In this document: piece by piece, positions 10,399 through 19,954 of the stretch
Layout of the letters: every line of letters starts with the position of its first letter
Position numbering within the stretch: position 1 is the stretch's first letter
From: Sulfitobacter sp. W027
Lineage (GTDB): Bacteria > Pseudomonadota > Alphaproteobacteria > Rhodobacterales > Rhodobacteraceae
DNA length: 64,000 bases
NCBI RefSeq assembly: GCF_025143985.1
Contig: NZ_CP083564.1
Span: 2,109,501-2,173,500, forward strand
Direction of reading: 5' to 3'
Notes under the pieces: generated by a model
What the model saw: the letters and a program-made list of their open reading frames with translations, nothing else
Told to the model about the DNA's origin: nothing
The model's database searches: none
Position numbers and translations under genes: made by a program

Positions 10399-11691
10399 AT
10401 GCACGACATCCGCGCCATCCGCGACAATCCCGAGCTTTTCGACGCCGCTTTGGCCCGCCGTGGTGAGGCTGCAATGTCCGAGGCAGTGTTGTCCCTTGAT
10501 GCCGCACGCCGCGCCAAGATCGCTGCCGCTGAGACGGCGAAAGCCGAGCAAAACAAGGCCAGCAAGGAAGTCGGCGCAGCAAAAGCCAAAGGCGACGAGG
10601 CAGAGTTTGACCGTCTGCGGGCCTTGGTCAGCGACAAAAAGGCCGAGGTCGCCGCAATGCAGGCCGAGGCGCAGGAGTTGGACGCGAAGCTGACCGATAT
10701 GCTGGCCCGCATCCCCAACAATCCCGCTGAAGACGTGCCGCAGGGCGCCGATGAGAATGATAACGTCGAAGTGAAAAGCTGGGGCGACAAACCCAGCTTT
10801 GATTTCACGCCGGTTGAGCATTACGAGATCAAAGGTGTCAAACCCGGCATGGATTTCGAAACCGCCGCCAAAACCTCAGGTGCGCGGTTTGTCATGCTGA
10901 AAGGCGCCGTGGCCCGCATTCACCGGGCATTAGCCCAATTCATGATCGACACCCATGTGGATGAGAACGGGCTTACGGAAGTGAACTCGCCGGTGCTGGT
11001 GCGCGATGAGGCGATGTATGGCACGGATAAACTGCCAAAGTTCGGCGAAGACAGCTATCAAACGACCAATGGTTGGTGGCTGGTGCCGACCTCCGAAGTG
11101 CCGCTGACCTATTCCGTGGGCGGCGACACCTTGGAGCAAAGCGCCCTGCCCATTCGTCTCACCGCGCATACGCTCTGCTTCCGTTCCGAGGCAGGCAGTG
11201 CGGGCCGTGACACCGCAGGCATGCTGCGTCAGCACCAGTTCGAGAAGGTCGAGATGGTGTCGATCACACACCCCGACGAAAGCGATGCGGAGCAGCAGCG
11301 CATGGTGGGCTGTGCCGAGGGTATCTTGGAAAAACTGGGCGTTCCTTACCGCACGGTGATCCTCTGTACCGGCGACATGGGTTTTGGCGCGCGCCGCACC
11401 TATGACATCGAGGCTTGGGTGCCGGGACAGAATTGCTACCGCGAGATTTCCTCGGTTTCGACCACGGGGGATTTCCAGGCGCGGCGAATGAACGCGCGGT
11501 TCAAGCCCGAGGGCGGTGGCAAGCCGCAGTTTGTGCATACGCTGAATGGCTCGGGTCTGGCGGTTGGGCGGTGCTTGATCGCTGTGCTGGAGAATGGCCA
11601 GCAAGCGGATGGCTCGGTGAAGCTGCCTGAGGCGCTTGCGCCGTATCTGGGGGGCAAGACGACCCTGACGGCTGAAGGTGTGTTGGCCTAA
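10399..11691 (+). CDS. serS: Seryl-tRNA synthetase
   Basis: A 430-residue class II aminoacyl-tRNA synthetase that charges tRNA-Ser and tRNA-Sec. It starts [18 protein letters not shown] and has the N-terminal antiparallel coiled coil (about residues 30-100) that grips the long variable arm of tRNA-Ser. Motif 2 is [20 protein letters not shown] and motif 3 is [16 protein letters not shown]. The start codon has GAGGAC upstream. Its transcript probably ends in the heavily folded region that follows. Confidence 0.98.
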   Translation: MHDIRAIRDNPELFDAALARRGEAAMSEAVLSLDAARRAKIAAAETAKAEQNKASKEVGAAKAKGDEAEFDRLRALVSDKKAEVAAMQAEAQELDAKLTDMLARIPNNPAEDVPQGADENDNVEVKSWGDKPSFDFTPVEHYEIKGVKPGMDFETAAKTSGARFVMLKGAVARIHRALAQFMIDTHVDENGLTEVNSPVLVRDEAMYGTDKLPKFGEDSYQTTNGWWLVPTSEVPLTYSVGGDTLEQSALPIRLTAHTLCFRSEAGSAGRDTAGMLRQHQFEKVEMVSITHPDESDAEQQRMVGCAEGILEKLGVPYRTVILCTGDMGFGARRTYDIEAWVPGQNCYREISSVSTTGDFQARRMNARFKPEGGGKPQFVHTLNGSGLAVGRCLIAVLENGQQADGSVKLPEALAPYLGGKTTLTAEGVLA

Positions 11692-11702
11692 GGCTATCAC
11701 AA

Positions 11703-11809
11703 GGCCCGGGATCAAGCCGCAGGCGCCGGGCCATCGCCTGCCCGCCCGTCACGCCAGAGGCGTGCCAATACATACTGGCGCACCTTTGGTGCGGCGGGTA
11801 GGCGATTTG
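11703..11809. other. Highly structured intergenic element (hairpin plus four-stem cloverleaf)
   Basis: Two consecutive foldable units follow serS. First, a hairpin pairs 11703-11709 with 11726-11732 (GGCCCGG/CCGGGCC). Then a 14-bp outer stem pairs 11733-11746 with 11793-11806 (one G.U pair) and encloses three small hairpins: 11750-11755/11759-11764 with loop AGA, 11764-11767/11776-11779 with an 8-base loop, and 11780-11784/11788-11792 with loop TTT. It has no T-run like a classical terminator. It could be a processed RNA, a dispersed palindromic repeat or a bulky transcription end; sequence alone does not decide. Confidence 0.6.
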
Positions 11810-11943
11810 GTGAGGCTGGGTGCGACATTGAAGACGCACATCATGGCCGAGATATGAAGTGGCATAAATCACGGTCAGGATCGCCGACCCGCGGGCAGGC
11901 GTTGGCCCTTGGTTGCCGTGGCGGGCCGACGCTCTAGGATTAG

Positions 11944-12696
11944 ATGCATCGCAACACCCATCCCGCGAGGCCCCACTTGCCCAAATCATCCCGCACCTTG
12001 ATCGCAGCCCTTGCGCTGCTTCTCAGCATCGCTTTCGCGGTTTCCCCGTTCTTCGTGCCAGGCTTCTCGGGCTTTGACCCCAACCAGTTCCCGATCCCGC
12101 AAGACAACCCGCCCGCACAGCCTGCGGGCTATGCCTTTTCGATCTGGGGCGTGATCTACCTCTGGCTGATTGTGGGGCTGGCTTACGGGCTGTTGCGTGC
12201 GCCACGGGATGCGCAATGGCATGACATGCGCGTGCCGCTGTGTCTGTCGCTGGCAGTGGGCACCACATGGCTTGCAGTCGCCGTCATGAGCCCTATCTGG
12301 GCGGCGGTGCTGATCTGGGTCATGTTGATCACCGCGCTGATCGCGTTGTTCGTCGCCCCCGTCGAGGACCCGCTCTGGGCGGCGGCCCCTGTAGGCCTCT
12401 ATGCCGGGTGGCTCTCTGCTGCCTCCTGTGTCTCGCTGGCGCTTTTGGCGGCGGGCTACGGCTACTTGGACGGGGAAACGGCAGCAGCGGTCTTTATCGG
12501 GCTGGCGGTGGTGCTGGGATTGATCGTGCAGACTGTATTGGGCCGCATTCCAACCTATGGCATCGCGGTGATTTGGGGGCTGTTGGGGATTGTCGCGGCC
12601 AATTGGGGTCACACTCCGCTGATCGCTTATATGGCGCTTGGGGGCAGCGTCATCATGGCGCTGCCCACCCTGCGGGCGTTTCTCAGACGTGGGTAA
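11944..12696 (+). CDS. TspO/MBR-like (tryptophan-rich sensory protein-like) membrane protein
   Basis: A 250-residue very hydrophobic protein with an N-terminal helix (ALALLLSIAFAVSPFFV), a periplasmic proline-rich loop, and about six further helices. The segment AGYAFSIWGVIYLWLIVGL and the conserved tryptophans in GLYAGWLSAASCV and IVAANWGHTPLIAY recall the TspO/MBR porphyrin- and sterol-binding family, although it is longer than classical 150-160-residue TspO. Function is not established. It is convergent with der, with only six bases between the stop codons. Confidence 0.6.
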   Translation: MHRNTHPARPHLPKSSRTLIAALALLLSIAFAVSPFFVPGFSGFDPNQFPIPQDNPPAQPAGYAFSIWGVIYLWLIVGLAYGLLRAPRDAQWHDMRVPLCLSLAVGTTWLAVAVMSPIWAAVLIWVMLITALIALFVAPVEDPLWAAAPVGLYAGWLSAASCVSLALLAAGYGYLDGETAAAVFIGLAVVLGLIVQTVLGRIPTYGIAVIWGLLGIVAANWGHTPLIAYMALGGSVIMALPTLRAFLRRG

Positions 12697-12702
12697 GGCG
12701 TC

Positions 12703-14184
12703 TTAATCTTTGCGGCGGCCGGCCGTGTGCTTGCGCAGCTTCGACGGCGCGGCTTTCTTGCGGTTCTTGTAAGGGTTCGCATCCGACTGGCCGCGCATCC
12801 ACAGACGGATCGGCGTGCCGGGCATGTCAAAGTCGACCCGTAACCCATTGACCAGATAACGCGAATAGCTCTCCGGCACCTTGTCGGGATGGCTGCACAT
12901 CACCACGAAACCGGGCGGGCGGGTCTTGGCTTGGGTCATGTAGCGCAGCTTGATGCGTTTGCCTTGCGGCGCGGGGGGCGGGTGCGCCTCCATCATGCCC
13001 GAGAGCCAGCGGTTCAGCTGGGCAGTGGTGATCCGGCGGTTCCACGTCTCATAGGCCCGCATGATCGCGGCCTGCAGGCGATCAAGGCCCCTGCCCGTTT
13101 TGGCGCTGACTGTAATTAGCGGTGCGCCACGGAGTTGCGGCAGAAGACGCTCAAAGCTTTCCTTCAATTCGCGCAGCTTGTCCTGACGGTTTTCCTCGAT
13201 GTCCCATTTGTTCACGGCGATCACGACCGCCCGCCCCTCACGCTCGGCCAGATCGGCGATGCGCAGGTCCTGCTGCTCAAAGGGAATTTCGGCGTCGAGC
13301 AGAACCACGACAACCTCGGCAAATTTCACCGCGCGCAAACCGTCGCTGACGCTGAGTTTCTCCAGCTTCTCCTGCACCTTGGCTTTCTTACGCATGCCTG
13401 CAGTGTCGAAAATCCGCATCGGCACAGGATCGCCGTCCGGCCCGGCCCAGTCGGTCATCAGTGAGATCGCATCGCGGGTGATCCCGGCCTCGGGGCCGGT
13501 CAACAGGCGGTCCTCGCCCAGAATCTGGTTGATCAGAGTCGACTTGCCCGCATTGGGGCGGCCAACCACGGCGACCTGCAGCGGCTTGGCGCGGGTCGGC
13601 ATCCGGACGGTTTCGGCCTCAAGGTCGGCATCATCCTCGGGCAAGTCCACATCCGTCTCGGGCGCATCCTGCACAGCGCGGTCTTCGTATTGATCGGCCA
13701 GCGGCATCAACATGGAGTAGAGATCGTTCAGACCTTCGCCATGTTCAGCGGAGAGGCGGATCGGCTCACCAAGACCCAGCGAATAGGCCTCGATCATGCC
13801 TGCATCTGCGGCTTTGCCCTCGGCCTTGTTGCCCGCAAGGATCACATGCGCGGATTTCTTGCGCAGGATTTCAGCGAACACCATATCAGATGGGGTTACC
13901 CCAACACGGGCGTCGATCATGAAGAGGCAGATGTCGGCCATATCAACAGCGCGTTCGGTCAGGCGCCGCATACGGCCCTGCAGGCTGTCATCCGTCACCT
14001 CTTCGAGACCGGCTGTGTCGATCACGGTGAAACGCAGGTCAGCCAGCTTGGCAGCACCTTCGCGCAGGTCACGGGTCACGCCGGGCTGGTCGTCGACCAG
14101 CGCGAGACGTTTTCCAACGAGGCGGTTGAACAGCGTGGATTTCCCGACGTTCGGGCGGCCCACGATGGCAAGGGTAAAGGACAT
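12703..14184 (-). CDS. der: Ribosome biogenesis GTPase Der (EngA)
   Basis: A 493-residue essential GTPase for 50S subunit maturation. It has two tandem G domains: P-loops [12 protein letters not shown] near residue 8 and [13 protein letters not shown] near residue 210, with DTAG switch motifs in each. The second guanine-specificity motif is a normal NKWD, but the first reads NKAE instead of NKxD. A KH-like C-terminal domain ends in a basic tail ([19 protein letters not shown]). GGAG precedes the start. It follows bamB by 60 bases in the yfgM-bamB-der order seen in many proteobacteria. Confidence 0.97.
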   Translation of the reverse strand: MSFTLAIVGRPNVGKSTLFNRLVGKRLALVDDQPGVTRDLREGAAKLADLRFTVIDTAGLEEVTDDSLQGRMRRLTERAVDMADICLFMIDARVGVTPSDMVFAEILRKKSAHVILAGNKAEGKAADAGMIEAYSLGLGEPIRLSAEHGEGLNDLYSMLMPLADQYEDRAVQDAPETDVDLPEDDADLEAETVRMPTRAKPLQVAVVGRPNAGKSTLINQILGEDRLLTGPEAGITRDAISLMTDWAGPDGDPVPMRIFDTAGMRKKAKVQEKLEKLSVSDGLRAVKFAEVVVVLLDAEIPFEQQDLRIADLAEREGRAVVIAVNKWDIEENRQDKLRELKESFERLLPQLRGAPLITVSAKTGRGLDRLQAAIMRAYETWNRRITTAQLNRWLSGMMEAHPPPAPQGKRIKLRYMTQAKTRPPGFVVMCSHPDKVPESYSRYLVNGLRVDFDMPGTPIRLWMRGQSDANPYKNRKKAAPSKLRKHTAGRRKD

Positions 14185-14244
14185 AATTCAGGCTCCGGGC
14201 CCCGGTTGGGCCAGTTCAGACACGCGCCTTAGCCTATTTGCGGC

Positions 14245-15627
14245 CTAACGGAAAGCGTGCAATTGCCCCTTGGACGAGACGACGTAAAGCGTGCCGCCCG
14301 CCACAACGGGCGCTGTGGTCGCGCCGCCGGGGATTAGGGTGGTGCCGGTGAGCCCGCCACTCACGGGATCAAAGCTGCGCAGCACGCCATCGTTGGAGGC
14401 CACGATCACACGGCCCCCGGCGATGATCGGGCCATAATGCGCCACAACTTCGGATTGCTTTTTCGGCTTATCCTTGACGAAATTCGGCAGCGGTGTGCCC
14501 CAGATGCGACGGCCCGTGCTGGCGTCAAGCCGCACGAGTTCATTGAGATCGGTCACTGCGAAGACAGAATCGCCGGCAGGCCAAACCGGACCAATTGCCC
14601 CATCGCGGGCGACCCATTTGCGGTTACCGCTGTTCACGTCGAGTGCCGCCAGTCGGCCCGAATGATTGCCCACATAGACCGTACCGCCTGAGACCACGGG
14701 CGCGCTTGTCACATCGCCCACAAAGCTCAGCGCGCGGCCCGGACGTTTGCCCAGAACAGAGGTCGCCCACCGCTCAAGCCCGCCTTGACGGAACAGCCCC
14801 TGCACCTCGCCCGACCCAAAAGCGAAGATCGCCAGATCATTGGTCACTGCAGGCGCAGGCGCGCCCAGCACGTTGCTGAGGCTTGTGGTGGCGCCGGTTT
14901 GCCATTGGATGCGACCATCGGTCTTGTTCAGTGCCCAACCGGTATCGTCTCCAGCCGTAAAATAGACCAAATCGCCCGAGACAGTAGGTGTGCCGGAACC
15001 TGTAGCGTCGAGGTCTTGGGTCCAACGCACGCCGCCGGTTTTTACGTCGAGGGCAGCCAAAACGCCGAAACCGATAGAGACATAAAGCGTTTCCCCATCC
15101 ACGGCGAGCCCGCCGCCAGTGGCCTGCCCCTGACGGTCAGAGGCAGGGGTGAGATCACGAGTCCAGAGGGTCTGACCAGAGGTCGAGGTCGCGGTGACCT
15201 GCGCGCCTGCATCAAGCGTAAAGATACGCCCGCCCGCGACCACCGGGTCGGCGGTGATGCGCTGCTTGCGGCTGTCGCCCGCGCCGATTTTGGCACTCCA
15301 AACCGGCTGCAATGTGCTGCGCAGCGCGGGATGGCTGATGCGCGTCGCGGCAGTGCCGATGCTATGGGTCCAGTTGGCGTTGTTCACTGTACCACCCAAG
15401 GCAATGGCACGGCTGGTGTTTGCCGGAACGGGGCCGTCGATGGCGTCAAATGCAGGGTCTTGCAGACCGGGATTTTGCAGCACCGAGCGCACATCTTCGC
15501 GCTTGCCCGGCAGATAGGTCTGCTTGTCTTCGCAGGCACTTAGCAGCAGCACGGTGCCGATGGCACCCGCCACGCCCAAACCACGCAGACCCGGACGTCC
15601 GGGTTTGGTTTCGCGATGCTTCGTCAT
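14245..15627 (-). CDS. bamB: Outer membrane assembly lipoprotein BamB (PQQ-like beta-propeller)
   Basis: A 460-residue lipoprotein with a signal peptide and lipobox LLLSAC, followed by PQQ-type propeller repeats (for example RIFTLDAGAQVTATSTSGQTLW and RVIVASNDGVLRSFDPVSGG). BamB is an accessory subunit of the BAM complex that inserts outer-membrane proteins. Start ATG 15627 gives a normal signal peptide; an in-frame GTG at 15639 with GAGGAAAG upstream is an alternative. The neighbours der and the YfgM-like gene support the assignment over other PQQ-repeat proteins. Confidence 0.88.
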   Translation of the reverse strand: MTKHRETKPGRPGLRGLGVAGAIGTVLLLSACEDKQTYLPGKREDVRSVLQNPGLQDPAFDAIDGPVPANTSRAIALGGTVNNANWTHSIGTAATRISHPALRSTLQPVWSAKIGAGDSRKQRITADPVVAGGRIFTLDAGAQVTATSTSGQTLWTRDLTPASDRQGQATGGGLAVDGETLYVSIGFGVLAALDVKTGGVRWTQDLDATGSGTPTVSGDLVYFTAGDDTGWALNKTDGRIQWQTGATTSLSNVLGAPAPAVTNDLAIFAFGSGEVQGLFRQGGLERWATSVLGKRPGRALSFVGDVTSAPVVSGGTVYVGNHSGRLAALDVNSGNRKWVARDGAIGPVWPAGDSVFAVTDLNELVRLDASTGRRIWGTPLPNFVKDKPKKQSEVVAHYGPIIAGGRVIVASNDGVLRSFDPVSGGLTGTTLIPGGATTAPVVAGGTLYVVSSKGQLHAFR

Positions 15628-15694
15628 GGACCTGCTCACTTTCTGTCTTTCCTCAACCTTCACGCCCCCGCCATTCTTGGCGAGTGGATATGTG

Positions 15695-16399
15695 TCAGTC
15701 ACCCGTTGCTTCGGGGATCTCCAGCTCAGCCGCTGCAGCAGCGCTCTCAGCCCCCGGTTCTTCACCCAAGGCCACAATCACCTGAAGGGCGCGTTGTTGC
15801 AAGTCCGGGGTGGTTTCCGCATCGGAAAGAATGGATTGGTAGCGCGCGACGGCCTTGTCGGTCTCACCCTCTTGGATATCGATCAGGGCCAGTTGCTCTT
15901 CGGCCAGCAGACGCAGGGCCGCGCCGGGCTGGGCGAGCGCTTCGAGGGCCTGACGCCGCTCTGCCACAGGCACCGATTGTCCCTGAAGGGTCACGGCCTT
16001 GAACTGCGCAAGCTGGCGGTAGATCGGCGCAAGATCGCCGTCGAGTGCCACGGCGTCGAGCTGTTCCACGGCGGCGTCAATCTCACCGGCCTCGGCCAAT
16101 GCATCGGCGCGCATGAAATTCAGCACGGCGCGGGCACCGGGGCCTTCGGCCTCAATCGGGGCAAGCGCTTCGGCGCGGGCGTTGCTGGCGTCGGCTTCCA
16201 ATGCGCCGAGCATGGCGTCGCCCAGAGCTTCGGCCTGCGCACGCTCTTGTGCTTTGCTGTATTCGTTCCACGCGGCACCGCCGACGATGGCGACCACCGC
16301 GACCACCGCGATCCAGCCATAGCGGCGCAGCAGACCATAAAACCGGTCGCGGCGGACTTCTTCGTTCACTTCGTCAATAAAACTGTCGGTATCGCTCAT
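15695..16399 (-). CDS. YfgM-like tetratricopeptide membrane protein
   Basis: A 234-residue protein with a short cytoplasmic N-terminus (MSDTDSFIDEVNEEVRRDRF), one membrane helix (YGWIAVVAVVAIVGGAAW) and a periplasmic alanine-rich TPR-like region. YfgM-type proteins attach to SecYEG and help periplasmic chaperones. The frame is open upstream, but ATG 16399 gives the conserved family N-terminus. Position just before bamB-der is the usual context. Confidence 0.8.
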   Translation of the reverse strand: MSDTDSFIDEVNEEVRRDRFYGLLRRYGWIAVVAVVAIVGGAAWNEYSKAQERAQAEALGDAMLGALEADASNARAEALAPIEAEGPGARAVLNFMRADALAEAGEIDAAVEQLDAVALDGDLAPIYRQLAQFKAVTLQGQSVPVAERRQALEALAQPGAALRLLAEEQLALIDIQEGETDKAVARYQSILSDAETTPDLQQRALQVIVALGEEPGAESAAAAAELEIPEATGD

Positions 16400-16550
16400 C
16401 GCGCCCTGCCCCCGGCCTGATTTTGCCCCTCTTACCGCGCGTGGACAGCCAAGCCAAGACCCAGCGAACTTACGCGCGCCCTCTGATGACCGCTTGGCGC
16501 AGGCAAAGGTCACGCTAGGTCAGGGGCAGGATGCAGCAAAGGAGACGATG

Positions 16551-17000
16551 ATGAGATCGATAGCAATGGCCGCAGGTGCAATCATGGCAGCGATGCCCGC
16601 CTTGGCGCAGGATTTGGTAGCCAAAGTCTCACCCCATGATGTCGTGACGACGATGGACCGGCTGGAAAGCGCGGTTGAAGAGGCCGGGGCTGAAGTGTTT
16701 GCCCGCGTCGATCACGCCGCCGGGGCCGAGAAGGTCGAGATGGAGCTGCGCCCGACGCAGCTTTTGATCTTCGGTAACCCCAAGCTGGGCACGCCCGCGA
16801 TGCAGGATGCCCAGACTGCCGGGCTTGATTTGCCGTTGCGCGTGCTGGTCTATGCCGATGGCGAAGGGGCCGTGCATGTCACCTATGCCGACCCTGAAAC
16901 GCTGGTGACAGCCCACGGCTTGCCCGAAGAGGCGGAATATATAACCAAGATGACCGAGGCGCTGGATAGCCTGACCGCCAAGGCGATTGGCGAAGAGTAA
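16551..17000 (+). CDS. Exported DUF302-domain protein
   Basis: A 149-residue periplasmic protein: signal peptide MRSIAMAAGAIMAAMPALAQ followed by a single DUF302 domain (residues about 22-145). The family core is visible in TQLLIFGNPKLGTPAMQDAQ and LPLRVLVYADGEGAVHVTY. The molecular function is unknown. Two ATGs in tandem occur; 16551 has AAAGGAG six bases upstream, 16548 is too close to it. It is convergent with the channel gene, 21 bases apart. Confidence 0.85.
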   Translation: MRSIAMAAGAIMAAMPALAQDLVAKVSPHDVVTTMDRLESAVEEAGAEVFARVDHAAGAEKVEMELRPTQLLIFGNPKLGTPAMQDAQTAGLDLPLRVLVYADGEGAVHVTYADPETLVTAHGLPEEAEYITKMTEALDSLTAKAIGEE

Positions 17001-17021
17001 CGCCTCTCCCCCGCCCGGACT

Positions 17022-17837
17022 CTAGCGTTTGGGCGGGGTGTTCTGCGCTTTGATCAGGTTTTCCAGATCGGTCAGCCGCGACATCACCTCATCGCGGTAG
17101 GTGTTGGTCTGCTCGTTGCTTTCCTCATGGTGCGCGTCTTGCATTGAGTTGACGATCAGACCCACCAGCAGGTTCACCACCGCGAAGGTCGTGACCATGA
17201 TGAAGGGCACAAAGAACATCCACGCATAGGGATAAACCTCCATCACCGGGCGGACAATGCCCATGGACCAAGACTCAAGCGTCATGATTTGGAACAGCGA
17301 ATACCCCGACCGGCCCAGCGTGCCGAACCACTGCGGGAAGTCAGCGCCAAAGAGTTTGGTGGCCATCACGGATGCGATATAAAAGATCACCCCCATGAGC
17401 AGGAAGACCGAGCCCATGCCCGGCAGCGCGTTGACCAGCCCTTCAACCACGCGGCGCAGCGAGGGGGCAACGGAGACGACGCGCAGCAGACGCAAGATGC
17501 GCAGCGCCCGCAGAACGCTGAGCCCTTGGGTGGCGGGGATCAGCGAAATGGCGACGATCACAAAGTCAAAGATGCTCCAGCCGCGTTTGAAGAAGTCCAT
17601 CCCCCGACCGTAGAGCTTAATCGCGATCTCAATGACAAAGATGCCGAGGCAGACCTTGTCGAGCAGCAGGATCAGCGGCCCCACCTGCGCCATCACCTCA
17701 TCCGAGGTCTCAAGCCCCAGAATGACAGCGTTAAAAAGAATCACGGCCAGAATAAAGTTCTGGAACGAGGGGCGGTCAGCCAATCGTGCCGCGCGGGCGC
17801 GCAGCGACGTCTGAGAGGGGGTGGAGAGATCGGTCAT
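17022..17837 (-). CDS. Prokaryotic voltage-gated sodium channel (NaChBac/NavSp type)
   Basis: A 271-residue six-helix ion channel subunit that should form tetramers in the inner membrane. S4 carries arginines at every third position (LRALRILRLLRV, about residues 109-120). The pore loop reads TLESWSMG (about 186-193), the glutamate ring of sodium-selective bacterial channels. A C-terminal coiled coil (about 235-265, EESNEQTNTYRDEVMSRLTD onwards) would hold the tetramer. Close relatives are well studied in marine Roseobacter species. ATG 17837 gives the usual length. It appears monocistronic. Confidence 0.93.
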   Translation of the reverse strand: MTDLSTPSQTSLRARAARLADRPSFQNFILAVILFNAVILGLETSDEVMAQVGPLILLLDKVCLGIFVIEIAIKLYGRGMDFFKRGWSIFDFVIVAISLIPATQGLSVLRALRILRLLRVVSVAPSLRRVVEGLVNALPGMGSVFLLMGVIFYIASVMATKLFGADFPQWFGTLGRSGYSLFQIMTLESWSMGIVRPVMEVYPYAWMFFVPFIMVTTFAVVNLLVGLIVNSMQDAHHEESNEQTNTYRDEVMSRLTDLENLIKAQNTPPKR

Positions 17838-17947
17838 GGCGGTAGATATCGTGTGCCGCTTGGCACAACGCAAGAGCAGATCATCGTCAAAAACGCCATC
17901 GGCGGCAATGCTCCGCCCCCCTGCTGAAGAGAGGGGCGAGGTTTGCG

Positions 17948-19825
17948 TTAGTTCTGTTCTTCCTCTGCCTGCTGGCGCTGCCAGAGTTGGGCATAACGCC
18001 CGCCTTGCGCCAAGAGCATTTCATGGCTGCCCTGTTCGACGATCTCACCCTTTTCCAGCACGACGATGCGATCCGCCTCTGCGATGGTCGACAGGCGGTG
18101 GGCGATAGTTAGCACCGTGCGCCCTTGGCCCGCGCGGCGCAGCGCGTCTTGGATCTCATGCTCTGTCTCACTGTCGAGCGCGCTGGTCGCCTCGTCCAGC
18201 AACAGGATGGGCGGGTCTTTCAACAACGTCCGAGCGATGCCCACGCGCTGCTTCTCCCCGCCTGAAAGCTTCAGGCCCCGCTCGCCCACCGTGGTTTCAT
18301 AGCCCTGCGGCAGCGACATGATGAAATCGTGGATCTGTGCCGCGCGGGCCGCATCCTCGACCTCGGCCTGCGTCGCGCCGTCGCGGCCATAAGCAATGTT
18401 GTAGCCAATGGTGTCGTTGAACAGCACCGTGTCCTGCGGCACCACGCCGATCGCCATATGGAGCGAATGCTGGGTCACATCACGCACGTCCTGCCCGTCG
18501 ATCTTCAGCGCGCCGCCTGCGACATCGTAGAAACGGAACAACAGCCGCCCGATGGTGGATTTTCCCGAGCCGGTCGAGCCAACAATCGCCACCGTTTCCC
18601 CCGGACGCGCTTCAAGCGAGACGCCCTTGAGAATTTCGCGGTCGGTATCATAGGCAAAGCGCACATTCTCCAGCGTCACATGGCCGCCCGTTACCTTGAG
18701 GTCTGGCGCATTCGGCTTGTCATCAATCTCTGCCGGCTGTTCGAGCAGGCCGAACATCTGCCCCATGTCCACCAGCGCTTGACGGATCTCCCGGTAAACG
18801 GTGCCAAGGAAGTTCAGCGGCACGGTCAATTGGATCATATAGGAGTTTACCATGACGAAGTCGCCGACGCTGAGTTCGCCGCTCTGCACGCCCATCGCCG
18901 CCATGACCATAACGCCCACCAGCCCCGCCGTGATGATCAACGCTTGGCCAAAGTTCAGGAAGGCCAGCGAATAGTTCGTCTTGATCGCCGCGTTCTCATA
19001 ATCCGCCATCGCCAAGTCATAGCGCGCGGCCTCGCGGCCCTCGGCGCCGAAGTATTTCACCGTTTCATAGTTCAGCAGACTGTCGATCGCGCGTTGGTTG
19101 GCCTCGGTGTCGCTGTCGTTCATCTGCCGCCGGAGGCGCACGCGCCATTCGGTGACGGCAAAGGTGAACCAGACATAGATCGCGATGGTCACGGTCACGA
19201 CCACCAGATACCAAATGTCGAACAATACGGCGAGGATTACGCCGACAAGGATCAACTCAAGGATCAGCGGCCCGATGGAGAACAGCAAGAAGCGCAGCAG
19301 AAAATCGACGCCTTTGACACCACGCTCGATGATCCGGCTGAGGCCCCCGGTCTTGCGGGTGATGTGATAGCGCATCGACAGTTTGTGGATGTGTTGAAAG
19401 GTCTCAAGCGCCAACATCCGCAGGGCGCGCTGCCCGACACGGGCAAAGACCGCATCACGCACCTGCTGAAAGCCCACGCCCATCAGCCGCGCCATGCCGT
19501 AGGCCACGGTCAGCCCAATCGCCCCAAGCGCCAGCATCGGCGCGCCCTCGCCCGCAAGCGCATCCACCGCGTCGCGGTAGAAGAACGGCGTGGCGACGAT
19601 GATCAGTTTCGACACCAAAAGCGCCAGCATGGCCAAGATCACCCGGCGCTTCACCCATGGCATATCCTTGGGCCAGAGGTAGGGCGCCACCTTGCGCAGC
19701 ACCAAGAAGCCCGACTGACGCTCGGCGGCGTCGATCATCTCGGCTTCTGTGGGGATGCGCTCAGGCTTAGGGGTTTTGCGGTCGCGCCGACGCGCGGCGG
19801 GCGTTTGATCTGTATCGGCTGGCAT
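17948..19825 (-). CDS. ATM1-type ABC transporter, fused permease and ATPase
   Basis: A 625-residue half-transporter: a basic cytoplasmic N-terminus, six membrane helices (about residues 45-340) and an ABC ATPase domain with Walker A GSTGSGKSTIGRLL, signature LSGGEKQRVGIARTLL and Walker B ILLLDEATSALDSET. The permease region (YHITRKTGGLSRIIERGVKG) matches the ABCB7/Atm1 family, whose members export glutathione-based persulfides or metal conjugates in mitochondria and alphaproteobacteria. It would work as a homodimer in the inner membrane. Confidence 0.92.
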   Translation of the reverse strand: MPADTDQTPAARRRDRKTPKPERIPTEAEMIDAAERQSGFLVLRKVAPYLWPKDMPWVKRRVILAMLALLVSKLIIVATPFFYRDAVDALAGEGAPMLALGAIGLTVAYGMARLMGVGFQQVRDAVFARVGQRALRMLALETFQHIHKLSMRYHITRKTGGLSRIIERGVKGVDFLLRFLLFSIGPLILELILVGVILAVLFDIWYLVVVTVTIAIYVWFTFAVTEWRVRLRRQMNDSDTEANQRAIDSLLNYETVKYFGAEGREAARYDLAMADYENAAIKTNYSLAFLNFGQALIITAGLVGVMVMAAMGVQSGELSVGDFVMVNSYMIQLTVPLNFLGTVYREIRQALVDMGQMFGLLEQPAEIDDKPNAPDLKVTGGHVTLENVRFAYDTDREILKGVSLEARPGETVAIVGSTGSGKSTIGRLLFRFYDVAGGALKIDGQDVRDVTQHSLHMAIGVVPQDTVLFNDTIGYNIAYGRDGATQAEVEDAARAAQIHDFIMSLPQGYETTVGERGLKLSGGEKQRVGIARTLLKDPPILLLDEATSALDSETEHEIQDALRRAGQGRTVLTIAHRLSTIAEADRIVVLEKGEIVEQGSHEMLLAQGGRYAQLWQRQQAEEEQN

Positions 19826-19954
19826 GGAAATTCCTGAAGTGATTACAGGCTACATAGGCTCCAAAGCCGAGGGTTGCCAGTGCGGGGCGGCGCACAGCCG
19901 CTCTGCGCGCTGCGAATGCCACCCCGGTTTGGGCCCCTGAGGTCGGGCGTCAGA

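Noticed and set aside
11733..11806. tRNA gene suggested by the cloverleaf shape
   Set aside because: The outer stem is 14 bp, the hairpins have 3-base loops, and there is no TTCGA T-loop, anticodon arm or D-loop pattern.
18329..19837. A 502-codon open frame opposite the ABC transporter
   Set aside because: It is antisense to a gene with clear ABC motifs, has His/Arg-rich composition typical of reverse-strand reading of GC-rich genes, and no ribosome-binding site.
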